From positions 62,001-126,000 of the forward strand of contig JAQTXD010000001.1 in assembly GCA_028688955.1 (NCBI GenBank): 64,000 nt of DNA, in the 5' to 3' direction. Positions 17,949 to 27,058 of this stretch are shown piece after piece. Every line of letters starts with the position of its first letter. The stretch's first letter is position 1. The notes under the pieces are model-generated. The model was not told the origin of the DNA. It was given only the letters and a program-made list of their open reading frames with translations, and searched no databases. Both the position numbers and the translations under genes were made by a program. Source of the DNA: Desulfuromonadaceae bacterium (lineage in GTDB: Bacteria; Desulfobacterota; Desulfuromonadia; Geobacterales; Pseudopelobacteraceae).

Positions 17949-19073
17949 GTGACCTGCACACAAATCAACTATACTGCTCAAAAATCTCTGATGGTCGTGC
18001 ATTTCTTTGTGCTCAGCATGGTCTTCGGACTCATGGCAGGGTTCCTTTCTCCAGCTATGGCAGGGTCTCCGGTCCATCTCAGAATCAACACTGCCCACGG
18101 GTTGAGTAATGCCCTTGGAGCCGTCACAGATGCAGGTTTAAGTGCCATCACCGACGTAATCATTACACCGTCATCAGAACTGAACGGACGGCCGTTTATC
18201 CCTCCGGACAAATTCATATCGGATGCACAATCGGTGCAGGCAACCATCATGTCTTCGAGTTTTTCCGGGTGGGAACACCTCTTTGATACGGTACTGTACC
18301 CACAGTTATCGAAAAACAACCTTGTGCATGTCTTTGCGTATGAACCCAGAAAACCGCAGCCACCCGGTGTACCGCCACCGGCGGTATTTGTTACGGCTAA
18401 TATCTGTGGCGGTAAAACGGGTGACGGAATCGAGTTCGGTATATCGAAAGGATATATGAGCGGTCGAGGACAAAGTGATACGCCATCCGGGGTAACCGCA
18501 CAGTTGGCAGGACTTATGGCAAGTATGAAATATACTCATCAGGAGTGGAACTGGTTCGACGTAAAATCCGCCCTGAGAATGACAGCATCAAACTTTCAGA
18601 GCGGCTATGATCCAAAGGCATCAGGATATGGCTGCATTAATTATCCGGCAGCGAACGCGTTAACGGATGCGCACCGTTTTCCACTTTTTCCGCCCGCATC
18701 CCTCATGCGATTATCGACAAATAATACGGTTATCTTCGCTGTCAACTCCTTCAAGCAGAGCAGAAGGGTCACCGACGCCCTTTTTAAGTTCAGGATGCGG
18801 CCAATTCCAAAGCTGAAAGACCTGTCTCTTGATGAAATAACCGCTCTGGGAGGACAGCTGCTCTACACCGGAGATCGTTCGGAGACGAATAATTCCTTAT
18901 CCGTCCGGGTGGCAGACAACGAGATGACCTTTTTTGTCTGGCTCAGCAAGGATGCCAAGGGTGTCTACTCCCGTATTGAGCCGTACTCGATACTCGGCCC
19001 GGTGCTGTTTACACCACAACCTGCGGCACCTCTCTACGGCCCCCGGATTGACCGGTTACCCCACAAAAAATAA
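17949..19073 (+). CDS. Exported protein resembling a degenerate subtilase (S8-like)
   Basis: About 374 residues. The GTG at 17949 has AGGAG just upstream; a TTG at 17937 and an ATG at 17991 are alternatives. A hydrophobic signal sequence ends SPAMA before GSPV. The region about 175-240 resembles the end of a subtilisin domain: TPSGVTAQLAG aligns with GTSMATPHVAG, with the Ser in register, and WFDVKSALRMTAS...GYGCINYPAA aligns with the helix and GYG..N..AA segment of S8 peptidases. An upstream AHGLSNALGA could correspond to the His motif, but no convincing Asp motif is present, so catalysis is doubtful. The about 100-residue C-terminal part is unrecognised. Confidence 0.6.
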   Translation: MTCTQINYTAQKSLMVVHFFVLSMVFGLMAGFLSPAMAGSPVHLRINTAHGLSNALGAVTDAGLSAITDVIITPSSELNGRPFIPPDKFISDAQSVQATIMSSSFSGWEHLFDTVLYPQLSKNNLVHVFAYEPRKPQPPGVPPPAVFVTANICGGKTGDGIEFGISKGYMSGRGQSDTPSGVTAQLAGLMASMKYTHQEWNWFDVKSALRMTASNFQSGYDPKASGYGCINYPAANALTDAHRFPLFPPASLMRLSTNNTVIFAVNSFKQSRRVTDALFKFRMRPIPKLKDLSLDEITALGGQLLYTGDRSETNNSLSVRVADNEMTFFVWLSKDAKGVYSRIEPYSILGPVLFTPQPAAPLYGPRIDRLPHKK

Positions 19074-19076
19074 GAG

Positions 19077-20735
19077 TTACGCTGTCGCCCCCATATCCTC
19101 CAACTGCAATTCCTTGATAGCCATTTCTCTCATCTTGAATTTCTGAATCTTGCCGGAAGCGGTCATCGGGTAGCCATCGACAAATTTGACGTACTTCGGG
19201 ATTTTGTAGTTGGCAATCTTGTCTCGACAATAGTCACGGACCTCATCCTCACTCATTTCCGCACCCTTTTTGAGGATAACGGCAGCCATGACCTGCTCGC
19301 CGTACTTGCGATCCGGAACACCGTAGACCTGAATATCCGAAATTTTGGGATGAGTGTAGAGAAATTCCTCAATTTCACGCGGGTAGATGTTTTCACCACC
19401 ACGGATAATCATCTGTTTAATGCGGCCGGTTATTTTGCAGTATCCATTTTCGTCCATAATTGCCAAATCGCCCGTATGAAGCCAATTGTCGCCATCAATG
19501 GCCCGTGCGGTTTCATCCGGCATCTTGTAGTACCCCTTCATGACATGGTAGCCCTTTGTACATAGTTCCCCCTGCTTACCCGGAGGAAGCCGTTCACCAC
19601 TTTCAATATCGACAATTTTTACTTCGACGTCCGGAAGTGAACGACCGACCGTGGCAACACGCAGTTCAATGGGATCGTCGGTACGGGTCTGGGTAATGAC
19701 AGGGGATGACTCCGTCTGGCCATAGGCGATAGTAATTTCGGAAGCGTGCATTTGGGTTATAACTTTTTTCATTACCTCGGTCGGACAGGGAGAACCGGCC
19801 ATTATTCCGGTACGCAGGCTCCTGAGATCGAACTTCAAAAAATCGGCGTGTTCAAGTTCGGCTATAAACATGGTAGGTACTCCATGAACGGCAGTACACT
19901 TTTCCTTTTCAATCGTCTGAAGAACTTTAAGCGGATCGAATATTTCTACCGGAACCATAGTGGTGGCATGGGTAACGCAAGCCATAACACCGAGAACACA
20001 GCCGAAACAATGAAAAAACGGGACCGGAATACAGAGGCGATCATTCTCTGTGAACTTCATGCATTCACCGATATTAAAGCCGTTGTTGACAATGTTGTAG
20101 TGTGTCAGCATGACCCCTTTGGGGAATCCTGTCGTACCAGATGTATACTGCATATTGATGGTTTCATGGCAGTCAAGCGTCGCTTCAATTCCGTTCAGTT
20201 CGTCGTCAGAAACGCTCTCTCCCATTTTGATGATGGAATCGAAAGAGAGCATCCCGGTCGGGGTGTCATCACCGATATAAATAACGTTCTTCAAACATGG
20301 CACCTTATGATTATTGAGCGTGCCGGGTTCTGACGTCGTCAATTCCGGAACGATACTGCTCAGTATTTCAACATAATTGGTATCCTTGAAAGATCCCACC
20401 ATAAAGAGTGACGTAGAGTCAGACTGACTCAGGATATATTCCAGTTCGGCGGACTTGTAGCTGGTGTTGATGGTGACAAGGACTGCTCCGATTTTTGCGG
20501 AGGCAAACTGCAGCAGCAGCCATTCAGGGACATTGTAGGCCCAGATGGCGATATTATCACCTTTCTTGATACCGATTCTTAGCAACCCTTTGGCTACCTG
20601 CCGACAGACATCATTAAACTGGGAATAGGTGTAGCGAATGCCACGCTCAGGGTAGACAACAGCTTCAGTATTCGGAAAGCGGCAAGCCATGTCGTCAAGA
20701 AGTGAGCCGACAGTGAATGTGAGTTGTTGAGACAT
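19077..20735 (-). CDS. AMP-dependent acyl-CoA synthetase (fatty-acid-CoA ligase type)
   Basis: An ANL-superfamily enzyme of 552 residues: P-loop YTSGTTGFPKGVML, A5-type motif YGQTESSPV, TGDLAIMDENGY, hinge GRIKQMIIRGGENIYP and the catalytic Lys in ASGKIQKFKMRE near the end. It activates a carboxylate with ATP to an acyl-AMP and then to the CoA thioester; the pattern suits medium or long fatty acids, but chain length is inferred. The start at 20735 follows a strong GGAGGA; the longer in-frame extension overlaps the kinase gene and is unlikely. Converges with the exported protein gene with only a 3-nt gap. Confidence 0.93.
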   Translation of the reverse strand: MSQQLTFTVGSLLDDMACRFPNTEAVVYPERGIRYTYSQFNDVCRQVAKGLLRIGIKKGDNIAIWAYNVPEWLLLQFASAKIGAVLVTINTSYKSAELEYILSQSDSTSLFMVGSFKDTNYVEILSSIVPELTTSEPGTLNNHKVPCLKNVIYIGDDTPTGMLSFDSIIKMGESVSDDELNGIEATLDCHETINMQYTSGTTGFPKGVMLTHYNIVNNGFNIGECMKFTENDRLCIPVPFFHCFGCVLGVMACVTHATTMVPVEIFDPLKVLQTIEKEKCTAVHGVPTMFIAELEHADFLKFDLRSLRTGIMAGSPCPTEVMKKVITQMHASEITIAYGQTESSPVITQTRTDDPIELRVATVGRSLPDVEVKIVDIESGERLPPGKQGELCTKGYHVMKGYYKMPDETARAIDGDNWLHTGDLAIMDENGYCKITGRIKQMIIRGGENIYPREIEEFLYTHPKISDIQVYGVPDRKYGEQVMAAVILKKGAEMSEDEVRDYCRDKIANYKIPKYVKFVDGYPMTASGKIQKFKMREMAIKELQLEDMGATA

Positions 20736-20773
20736 CCAATCCTCCGGGTATACAAAAATGGAATTATATGTAG

Positions 20774-22912
20774 CTATGGCAAGGTAAAAAAGAACGTCGC
20801 CCCTACACCGACCTCGGCCTCTGTCCACAGATGACCGCCATGACGGAAAATGATTCGCTGGACCGTCGCCAGACCGATACCGGTACCGGCAAACTGACTG
20901 GAGTCATGAAGCCGTGTAAAGACACGGAAAAGCTTCCACGCATCTTTCATGTCAAATCCGGCCCCATTGTCACGGACATAATAAATTCGGTTTGGTCCGT
21001 TCCGATCGATTCCAAAGTCAATCTCTGTAACACTTTTAAGTGAACTGTACTTCCAGGCATTGTTCAACAGATTTATCATGCACACTTTAAGAAGACATGG
21101 ATCACCGGATACAATAACGTCCGGTTCTATATTGATTTTTACGGGTCGATCCGGATTTTCCAGAATCAGCTCATGTAGTGTTTCTTCAGCGATTTTACTC
21201 AGGTCTACGCAGTCAGAAATGATTTCAACGCGACTCAGCTGAGCAAGATGCAGCAAGGCGTCAATCATATCATTAAGCCATTTTTCGGACTCATAGATTC
21301 TGGAAATATATTCCCTGACATAGTCGTCAAGAACTATGTCCTCATCTTCAAGCAGCAGCTGGCAGTAGCCGGATATTCTTGTAAGCGGTCCACGCATGTC
21401 GTGGGAGACTGAATAATTAAATGTTTCCAGCTCGTTGTTCGAAGCCGCAAGATCGATCGCTTTGCGGCTTAATTCTTCGTTGAGCTGCCGAACCTCTTCA
21501 AGGTGGAGCTGATCGGTCTCTTCGGTAATTTTTCTCTGTGTAATATCCCTGTCAAATCCCAACACATACTTTTTACCGTTAATTTTTATCAATCCCGCAT
21601 GTATCTCAATCGGAAACTGTGAACCATCTTTTTTCTGGTGCCATAATTCCGCAGTTACCCATTCTCCACCAAGAATTTTAGCAAAAATATCTCCGGCGAT
21701 TTTATTGGTCTCTGGAGTATTCAGCTCATAAATGCTCAACCTGCACAATTCATCAAGTGAATAACCATGCTGATCAGCAGCAGCCTGATTGGCAGCAACA
21801 ACCAAACCGGCTTCATCGCCATCAAGACCTATAATTATAATTGCATCTGGGGCCCGTTCAAACAGCATGCGGTAGCGTTCTTCACTCTCTCGCACACCTT
21901 TTTCAGCGGTCTCAAGAGATTCAAGCATGCAATTAATAGAAACCGCCAGATCCCTCAGTTCATCCTGATGTTCCGAAACAGGTAATCGGCCGGCAATATC
22001 ACTTTGCGAAGTTATAACTGACATTTTTTGAGTAAGAGCGGCAAGGCGATTCAAAATTGTTCCACGTATAAAGAACAACATGACACAGCAAAACACACCG
22101 CCTGCAACAAACAATGAGCTGAGGACATATATGATGGATGCCTTCCCCTGTTTGTAGAGCAGGCGTTCTTCGGTAATTTTTGCAAAAAATGCCGGCCGAT
22201 CAAAGATATCTTTGAACAGTGTGTAGCCGGCAACGGTATCTTTATTAATAACCTGCACCGGGTTTTCATCACCGTGCGCGATAGATGTCAGCGCAGCAGA
22301 GATTTCATGCGGATTATTGCCATCTGATACCGGCACCAGATCAAACACGAACTCCGTCAATGCGGTAATACGGTTGATTTCTTCCGCATCAAGATACCGG
22401 CCCGCCATCAGCAGGACATGTTTATCGGCAATAGGAGTGATTGACAGCAGCGTCGGGGTGCCATCGACCATCACCAGACCCGTCAGGGGCTCCTGAGATG
22501 CTTTGTTGACGAGAGGAATGATCTCGCCTAATTGCTCGAATGTTTGCGCGGTATAAACAGCACCGTTCGACGAGTCTCTTTTAACGACAAGCGAGGATAA
22601 AACTTTTTTATCGTCAGAAAAACAGATAACAAGATCAACATGGCGACTTACAAGAGACGAAGCGGGAATGGTATTAAGGGAAGAAGCACCATGTGCGGCA
22701 ATAATGCGGCAGAAATCATGTGAAGAGGCGAGTATTTCATCATACCCCTCTTCAATTTCATTTCTTACTTTCTGGACATTATCAGCAACGACGACTCTTT
22801 CAAGCGAAGTAAAACTTTTTAATAAGATAATATCCGACGTTACCGCCAGAATAAAAAGCAAGGCAATGAATGTGCTGACAATTATAAGAATAGTCCGCTG
22901 CGACAGCGTCAT
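20774..22912 (-). CDS. PAS-containing membrane histidine kinase
   Basis: 712 residues. Two membrane helices (about 8-30 and 265-290) flank an extracytoplasmic sensor reminiscent of CHASE4, then HAMP (about 290-345), a PAS/PAC pair (about 360-480), HisKA with His in YSVSHDMRGPLTRI, and HATPase (NNAWKYSS; GTGIGLATVQRI). The ATG at 22912 is preceded by GGAG; a longer open frame upstream lacks such a site. No cognate regulator is adjacent, so it is an orphan kinase. It is divergent from the DUF294 gene. Confidence 0.9.
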   Translation of the reverse strand: MTLSQRTILIIVSTFIALLFILAVTSDIILLKSFTSLERVVVADNVQKVRNEIEEGYDEILASSHDFCRIIAAHGASSLNTIPASSLVSRHVDLVICFSDDKKVLSSLVVKRDSSNGAVYTAQTFEQLGEIIPLVNKASQEPLTGLVMVDGTPTLLSITPIADKHVLLMAGRYLDAEEINRITALTEFVFDLVPVSDGNNPHEISAALTSIAHGDENPVQVINKDTVAGYTLFKDIFDRPAFFAKITEERLLYKQGKASIIYVLSSLFVAGGVFCCVMLFFIRGTILNRLAALTQKMSVITSQSDIAGRLPVSEHQDELRDLAVSINCMLESLETAEKGVRESEERYRMLFERAPDAIIIIGLDGDEAGLVVAANQAAADQHGYSLDELCRLSIYELNTPETNKIAGDIFAKILGGEWVTAELWHQKKDGSQFPIEIHAGLIKINGKKYVLGFDRDITQRKITEETDQLHLEEVRQLNEELSRKAIDLAASNNELETFNYSVSHDMRGPLTRISGYCQLLLEDEDIVLDDYVREYISRIYESEKWLNDMIDALLHLAQLSRVEIISDCVDLSKIAEETLHELILENPDRPVKINIEPDVIVSGDPCLLKVCMINLLNNAWKYSSLKSVTEIDFGIDRNGPNRIYYVRDNGAGFDMKDAWKLFRVFTRLHDSSQFAGTGIGLATVQRIIFRHGGHLWTEAEVGVGATFFFTLP

Positions 22913-23132
22913 GTAGTGCTCCAATTTAATGCATTTGCACGTACAACCGGATATCAGAAGGTATTCTTGAACAAATAACCCGAAATGAATCCGCCAACAA
23001 TTGGACTTTACAGACATTCCTATCGCATATTTGAACAAAAAAGACAACGAAAGACATTACCTTCAGCGAGGCTTATGGTATAGTGGTTCTCAATTTAGAC
23101 CATCTTGAATACGTTACTGCGGAGTCACAAAA

Positions 23133-24335
23133 ATGAGAGGTTCAGTGTTTAATCCTCCAACACAACTACCTGATCTGTCAGATATTACCCGCTATTGCAG
23201 AAGCGAAGATATTGAGCCGTTCCTGCAGATGCTTTCAAACACTCTTACATCGGAACATACCCAGATTATTGAGTGGGATTGTAAAAAAGAGCAACTTATT
23301 GCCTCAATTGCAGAGTCGGAGGGAACCGACCTCAAATCGATTCACGACGGGCTGAATCAAATTGAGCAGGAACGGTTTCTGCTAATCAACTCGGTGAATG
23401 AATTGCATGCCTCATGCACTGACTATCGAGATACACTCGCCCACCGCGCTTTGGATACTGTTTTTGTGGAAATGGATGCTGCAGGTCTGGTTCGCCCACC
23501 AGTACCATTTGCACTTATCAGCATGGGAAGTGATGGTCGTAAAGAACAGACCCTTATTACTGATCAGGACAATTTAATAGTGTACGGAGACGGCGGGGGT
23601 GATGCAGCAGACAGCTATTTTATCGAATTTTCAAAACGCCTGGTTGACAAATTGGAAGAAGCCGGATTCATGCGCTGTACCGGTGATATCATGCCTACAA
23701 ATCAGACCTGGCGGGGTTCATTCAGCCAGTGGCGCAAGCGACTCTTTTCAATAGTCCGATATGAAGTTGAAGATATTGGAAAAAACGTCATGGATCTGAT
23801 CGTCATGTCGGATGCCCGTTATGTAGCTGGTGATCAGAAACTGGCAACAGAATTAATCGATATGATCCGAAACATGGAGCGGGATTATTTTCAGGTGCTC
23901 TGGGGAATGGCCAAAGCCGCAACTGAGATGAAGCTCGCTCTCGGATTTATGAACCGGATCTGGACGGAAGGAAGCGGCGAGCATCATGGTGAATTCAATC
24001 TAAAGCTGCTTGCATGGGCGCCGCTTGTCATGAATGTCAGGATTCTCGCAATCAATCAGAGCATTCCTGCGACCAGTACGCTTGAACGCATTGCGCTTCT
24101 GGAAGCTGAAGGGAGCTTTTCGTCATCATTTGCACAGGATCTCATTGACGCCTACCACATCCTTACTAAACAGCGCATTCTGATACAAATCAAGGCGTTG
24201 AAAGGAATACAGAAAGATTCACACTACCTTAACCCCTACCACCTTTCTTCAACAGAGCGGGAAGAAATCCGACACGCCATGACCAAAATCGAGGAGTTGC
24301 AAAAACTTATTCATGCCAATTTTCACATCGTGTAA
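23133..24335 (+). CDS. DUF294-type putative nucleotidyltransferase
   Basis: 400 residues. The central part has the GlnD-like nucleotidyltransferase signature SMGSDGRKEQTLITDQDN, in which Gly-Ser and the acidic pair form the metal/nucleotide site, followed by the DUF294 C-terminal helical domain (ILTKQRILIQIKALKG). Many relatives carry cyclic-nucleotide and CBS domains in front; here the N-terminal about 110 residues are helical instead. Function is unproven; a signalling-related nucleotidyl transfer is inferred. The start has GGAG upstream, and a terminator follows 25 nt after the stop. Confidence 0.85.
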   Translation: MRGSVFNPPTQLPDLSDITRYCRSEDIEPFLQMLSNTLTSEHTQIIEWDCKKEQLIASIAESEGTDLKSIHDGLNQIEQERFLLINSVNELHASCTDYRDTLAHRALDTVFVEMDAAGLVRPPVPFALISMGSDGRKEQTLITDQDNLIVYGDGGGDAADSYFIEFSKRLVDKLEEAGFMRCTGDIMPTNQTWRGSFSQWRKRLFSIVRYEVEDIGKNVMDLIVMSDARYVAGDQKLATELIDMIRNMERDYFQVLWGMAKAATEMKLALGFMNRIWTEGSGEHHGEFNLKLLAWAPLVMNVRILAINQSIPATSTLERIALLEAEGSFSSSFAQDLIDAYHILTKQRILIQIKALKGIQKDSHYLNPYHLSSTEREEIRHAMTKIEELQKLIHANFHIV

Positions 24336-24360
24336 CTCCCGCATTTCTGTTTACTCCCAC

Positions 24361-24396
24361 AAAAAGAGGCCGGTGGAAATCCACCGGCCTCTTTTT
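24361..24396. terminator. Bidirectional rho-independent terminator
   Basis: A 16-bp near-perfect stem (AAAAAGAGGCCGGTGG / CCACCGGCCTCTTTTT) with a 4-nt AAAT loop. It has U-tracts in both directions and separates the DUF294 gene (plus) from the dodecahaem cytochrome gene (minus), which converge here. Confidence 0.95.
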
Positions 24397-24415
24397 GTCG
24401 TTTCAATACAGAGAG

Positions 24416-25273
24416 CTACTTTTTCTTGACAGCCTTGGCAGGTTGTTTTCCTGCAGCCCCCGGCTGAGCTGCCGGCGCGGCTTCCCAGCGGTTCAGGTCA
24501 TGAGCAATATTATGGCACTCGGAACATTTGCTGAAACGTGCCATCATACGTGCCGGATGCGGAACGCCGTGGCAACCCTGGCAGACCGGGATGGTTTTGT
24601 GTTTATCTTTGTGACAGGTAACACACTTGACACCTTTATGCTTGGTATCTGTTTTGCTGTGCAGCTCAAATGCCTTCTTGTGACATGCCCCGCACATATT
24701 GTTGGCGGTATCGGCAGCATATGTCACAACCGTTGGTAAATGGGCCTGGTGGCAGCGCTTACAGTCAGTAACAGCCATTTCAGAACTGTGTGGTTTGTGG
24801 CATTGCGTACAGAGCGGAATCTTGCCGTGCTTACTGTGGCAGAAGCTGCACGCCAAAGCGGAATGCTTGCTCTTGACCTGTTTGAATTTGGCAATCTGCT
24901 GCGTATGGCAGGTAACACATTCATCAGTGATATTATTGGCAAACGTAATTATCTTTGGAGTATGAGGATTGGTATGGCAACGCAGACACCCGGTAAGATT
25001 GTAGTGCGGTTTACCGGTGTGGCACTGGCTGCAGAGCGGAATAATTTTTCTGACCGTTGGAGGATGGCCGGCGTGGCAGTCCTGACAGCTGACCTCTGTT
25101 TTGTGTGCGCCGCCATTGGCTGCAATAGCCTCCGGTGCTTTCGAGTGACACTTGACACAATCCGAACTGTTCAGTACCGGCTTCGGGTCCGCAGCTCCAG
25201 CCGCACACACCATCATCCCCACCAGCATTGCTGCCAATGTGACAACTTTCAACATCGTTTCTATTCTTTTCAT
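24416..25273 (-). CDS. Dodecahaem c-type cytochrome
   Basis: 285 residues with a signal peptide cleaved near AAGAA and twelve CXXCH haem-binding motifs (in order: CVKCH, CQDCH, CSQCH, CLRCH, CVTCH, CSFCH, CTQCH, CKRCH, CGACH, CVTCH, CQGCH, CSECH). Numerous extra His residues can serve as distal ligands, as in bis-His multihaem proteins. A Lys/Ala/Pro-rich tail (about 260-285) follows the last haem. The ATG at 25273 has GGGGGA upstream. It is a likely periplasmic or outer-surface electron carrier for extracellular respiration. I could not match it to a named Geobacter cytochrome. Confidence 0.93.
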   Translation of the reverse strand: MKRIETMLKVVTLAAMLVGMMVCAAGAADPKPVLNSSDCVKCHSKAPEAIAANGGAHKTEVSCQDCHAGHPPTVRKIIPLCSQCHTGKPHYNLTGCLRCHTNPHTPKIITFANNITDECVTCHTQQIAKFKQVKSKHSALACSFCHSKHGKIPLCTQCHKPHSSEMAVTDCKRCHQAHLPTVVTYAADTANNMCGACHKKAFELHSKTDTKHKGVKCVTCHKDKHKTIPVCQGCHGVPHPARMMARFSKCSECHNIAHDLNRWEAAPAAQPGAAGKQPAKAVKKK

Positions 25274-25629
25274 CTGTCCCCCTTCTGCTTCCGTGTGATG
25301 TGTACCATTCATTATATGAAAGGTTCCTGCAATATCATCGAAAAACGAACGGTATTTGTGCCACCAATTGGTAAAATCGTCAATAGAAAAGATGCATGGC
25401 AATGGCATAACAATCTGATTTCAAAGAATTTAACCGCAAATAACATTTGAAATGCAGATACGGGTGACGCCATTGCCGCTTCTGTACCTGGTATATTCTA
25501 GTCATACCGTCAACTTATCGATATCACTTGGTTATCCGTATATTCCCTCTCAAAAACAAAGCATTTCCACGTTACCACCATACTGCCAACCGCCCGGTAA
25601 TGAATCCACCGGTTTACCTTGTTGATACA
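25274..25629. other. 356-bp gap upstream of the dodecahaem cytochrome
   Basis: No gene seen. It must contain the cytochrome promoter and the 3' end of nudC transcription. I looked by eye for a GEMM-type cyclic-dinucleotide riboswitch, common before multihaem cytochromes in this order, and did not see its conserved core. An 11-bp inverted repeat lies at the nudC end (separate entry). Confidence 0.45.
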
Positions 25630-25638
25630 TTACCGGGC
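25592..25638. repeat. 11-bp inverted repeat at the nudC 3' end
   Basis: GCCCGGTAATG (25592-25602) and CATTACCGGGC (25628-25638) are perfect complements separated by 25 nt. The right arm contains the nudC stop codon. There is no T-run after the stem in the nudC direction, so it is not a classic intrinsic terminator; it may be a 3'-end stabilising stem or a binding site. Confidence 0.6.
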
Positions 25639-26478
25639 TCCAAACGTATTTATTATCCAGCGTGAAATACTTCGCTTGCTACCGGGTGACAATGGAAGCG
25701 CATCATCGCCAAACCATTCCGCCTCCACCACCTCCACACCGTCCGGTTTTACCTCGCCACCGGCATAGTCAGCCAGAAATCCGATCATCTGCTGGCTGGG
25801 AAATGGCCAGCACTGACTCCCCACATAACGAATGCTTGTTATCTCTATGCCCGCCTCCTCACGCACCTCACGCTGGACACATTCCTCCAGGGACTCTCCA
25901 AAGTCGAGAAAACCGGCTACAAGGCTGAAGCGTCCGGGATTCCAGGCTGCATTGCGGATCAGCAACAGCTCCTTTCCCCGTCTGACGAGCACAATAATGC
26001 ATGGATGAATGTGAGGAAAGTGTTCGTCGCCACATGCCGTACAGCATTTTCCCCAACTGCCGGTAATTCGGCGTAATTCAGCACCGCAGCAGGAACAAAA
26101 ACGGCTCCGTCGTTCCCAGTGCAGTATCTGGGCAGCTCGCCCCGCTATGGTTGCACCCGCAGCATCAAGCCGCGTATCCGCCCCCTGAAAAGGCAGAGCT
26201 TCAACACCCTCAGGAAGCACGGCATCCGGGGCGATTCGCACCGCGCGCAGCGGTTTCCCCTGCCAAATGCCTATTTTCAATGGTTCCGTTTCTGGTACAA
26301 TACCCGTCGGCAGAGGCCCTTCGGGTAACCGGGTCAGTTCAGAGCCGGCTGCTACTACGAGAGAAAACCCCTGGAGAATGGCCCAGAATCCGGGAGTATC
26401 ATCAGTTTTTTGTTCAGGAGGCAGCGGAGTGAACAGACCATGCACCGGGGTTGAGTTAAATGGTAAAGAATGTGACAT
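25630..26478 (-). CDS. nudC: NADH pyrophosphatase NudC
   Basis: About 282 residues. A zinc ribbon (Cys pairs around RFCSCCGAEL and GKCCTACGDEH) precedes a Nudix box of the form GX5EX7REVXEEXGI (in VAGFLDFGESLEEC onward). The NudC hallmark SQPWPFP appears as SQCWPFP, with Pro replaced by Cys. The enzyme hydrolyses NADH to NMNH and AMP, and homologues remove NAD caps from RNA 5' ends. The ATG at 26478 is preferred because AGGA lies 8 nt upstream; the ATG three codons earlier overlaps that site. Confidence 0.92.
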   Translation of the reverse strand: MSHSLPFNSTPVHGLFTPLPPEQKTDDTPGFWAILQGFSLVVAAGSELTRLPEGPLPTGIVPETEPLKIGIWQGKPLRAVRIAPDAVLPEGVEALPFQGADTRLDAAGATIAGRAAQILHWERRSRFCSCCGAELRRITGSWGKCCTACGDEHFPHIHPCIIVLVRRGKELLLIRNAAWNPGRFSLVAGFLDFGESLEECVQREVREEAGIEITSIRYVGSQCWPFPSQQMIGFLADYAGGEVKPDGVEVVEAEWFGDDALPLSPGSKRSISRWIINTFGAR

Positions 26479-26693
26479 GACTGGCATCCTCAGGAAGTAT
26501 AATCAGAAAATACTATTGTTTCTAAGTAAATTGGTTAACAATTATTTACTCATACAGAAATGTGTGATAGTACGTCACAACGTGTAACTTATCAATACCA
26601 TCGCACGAATGAACAACGGTCAGACATAATCGATAGTTATGTAGTGACAGTAAAGACCGGTGCGTCATTGTTCAACTCGATGCAGGAGCTCAA

Positions 26694-27035
26694 ATGCGGT
26701 ATCAATTTTGTCTCGTTCTTATTCTTGCTGCTTTCTGCTATACATCTTCGTCGTATGCTGAAAACGATTATTCCGTCAGCATCGATCCTGTCACAAAAGA
26801 CCGATTCCTTACGTTCAAATCAGACAAGGGCAATGTCCGTTTCAATCACGACCTGCATCAGGCTGAGATGAAAGCCGAATCCTGCTTTCCCTGTCATAAG
26901 ACAAAGACGCCAACCAAGGCACATACGATGACACGGTTTGACCAACGGGTTGCCCATTATTTCTGCAAGGGGTGCCACCGGGAACTAAATCGCGGGCCAG
27001 TGGAGTGCCATGAATGCCACAAGGGTCACAAGTAA
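26694..27035 (+). CDS. Small trihaem cytochrome (c7/c3-like)
   Basis: 113 residues: cleavable signal peptide (cleavage near SSSYA), then a mature domain with three CXXCH sites (CFPCH, CKGCH, CHECH). His residues ahead of the first motif (VRFNHDLHQAEM) are typical of the c7/class III fold, where they give axial ligands. Such small periplasmic cytochromes shuttle electrons between the inner membrane and outer-membrane multihaem complexes. The start has AGGAG 5 nt upstream. Confidence 0.88.
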   Translation: MRYQFCLVLILAAFCYTSSSYAENDYSVSIDPVTKDRFLTFKSDKGNVRFNHDLHQAEMKAESCFPCHKTKTPTKAHTMTRFDQRVAHYFCKGCHRELNRGPVECHECHKGHK

Positions 27036-27058
27036 CTCGCCTGGTTCGACAGTTACTC

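Noticed and set aside
24740..25450. Open frame of 236 aa opposite the dodecahaem cytochrome
   Set aside because: It mirrors the repeated CXXCH coding pattern on the other strand and has no ribosome site or family features.
25274..25629. GEMM-type riboswitch upstream of the dodecahaem cytochrome
   Set aside because: Considered because such switches precede many cytochrome genes in this order, but the conserved GACGCAAAGCC-type core was not seen on the minus strand.
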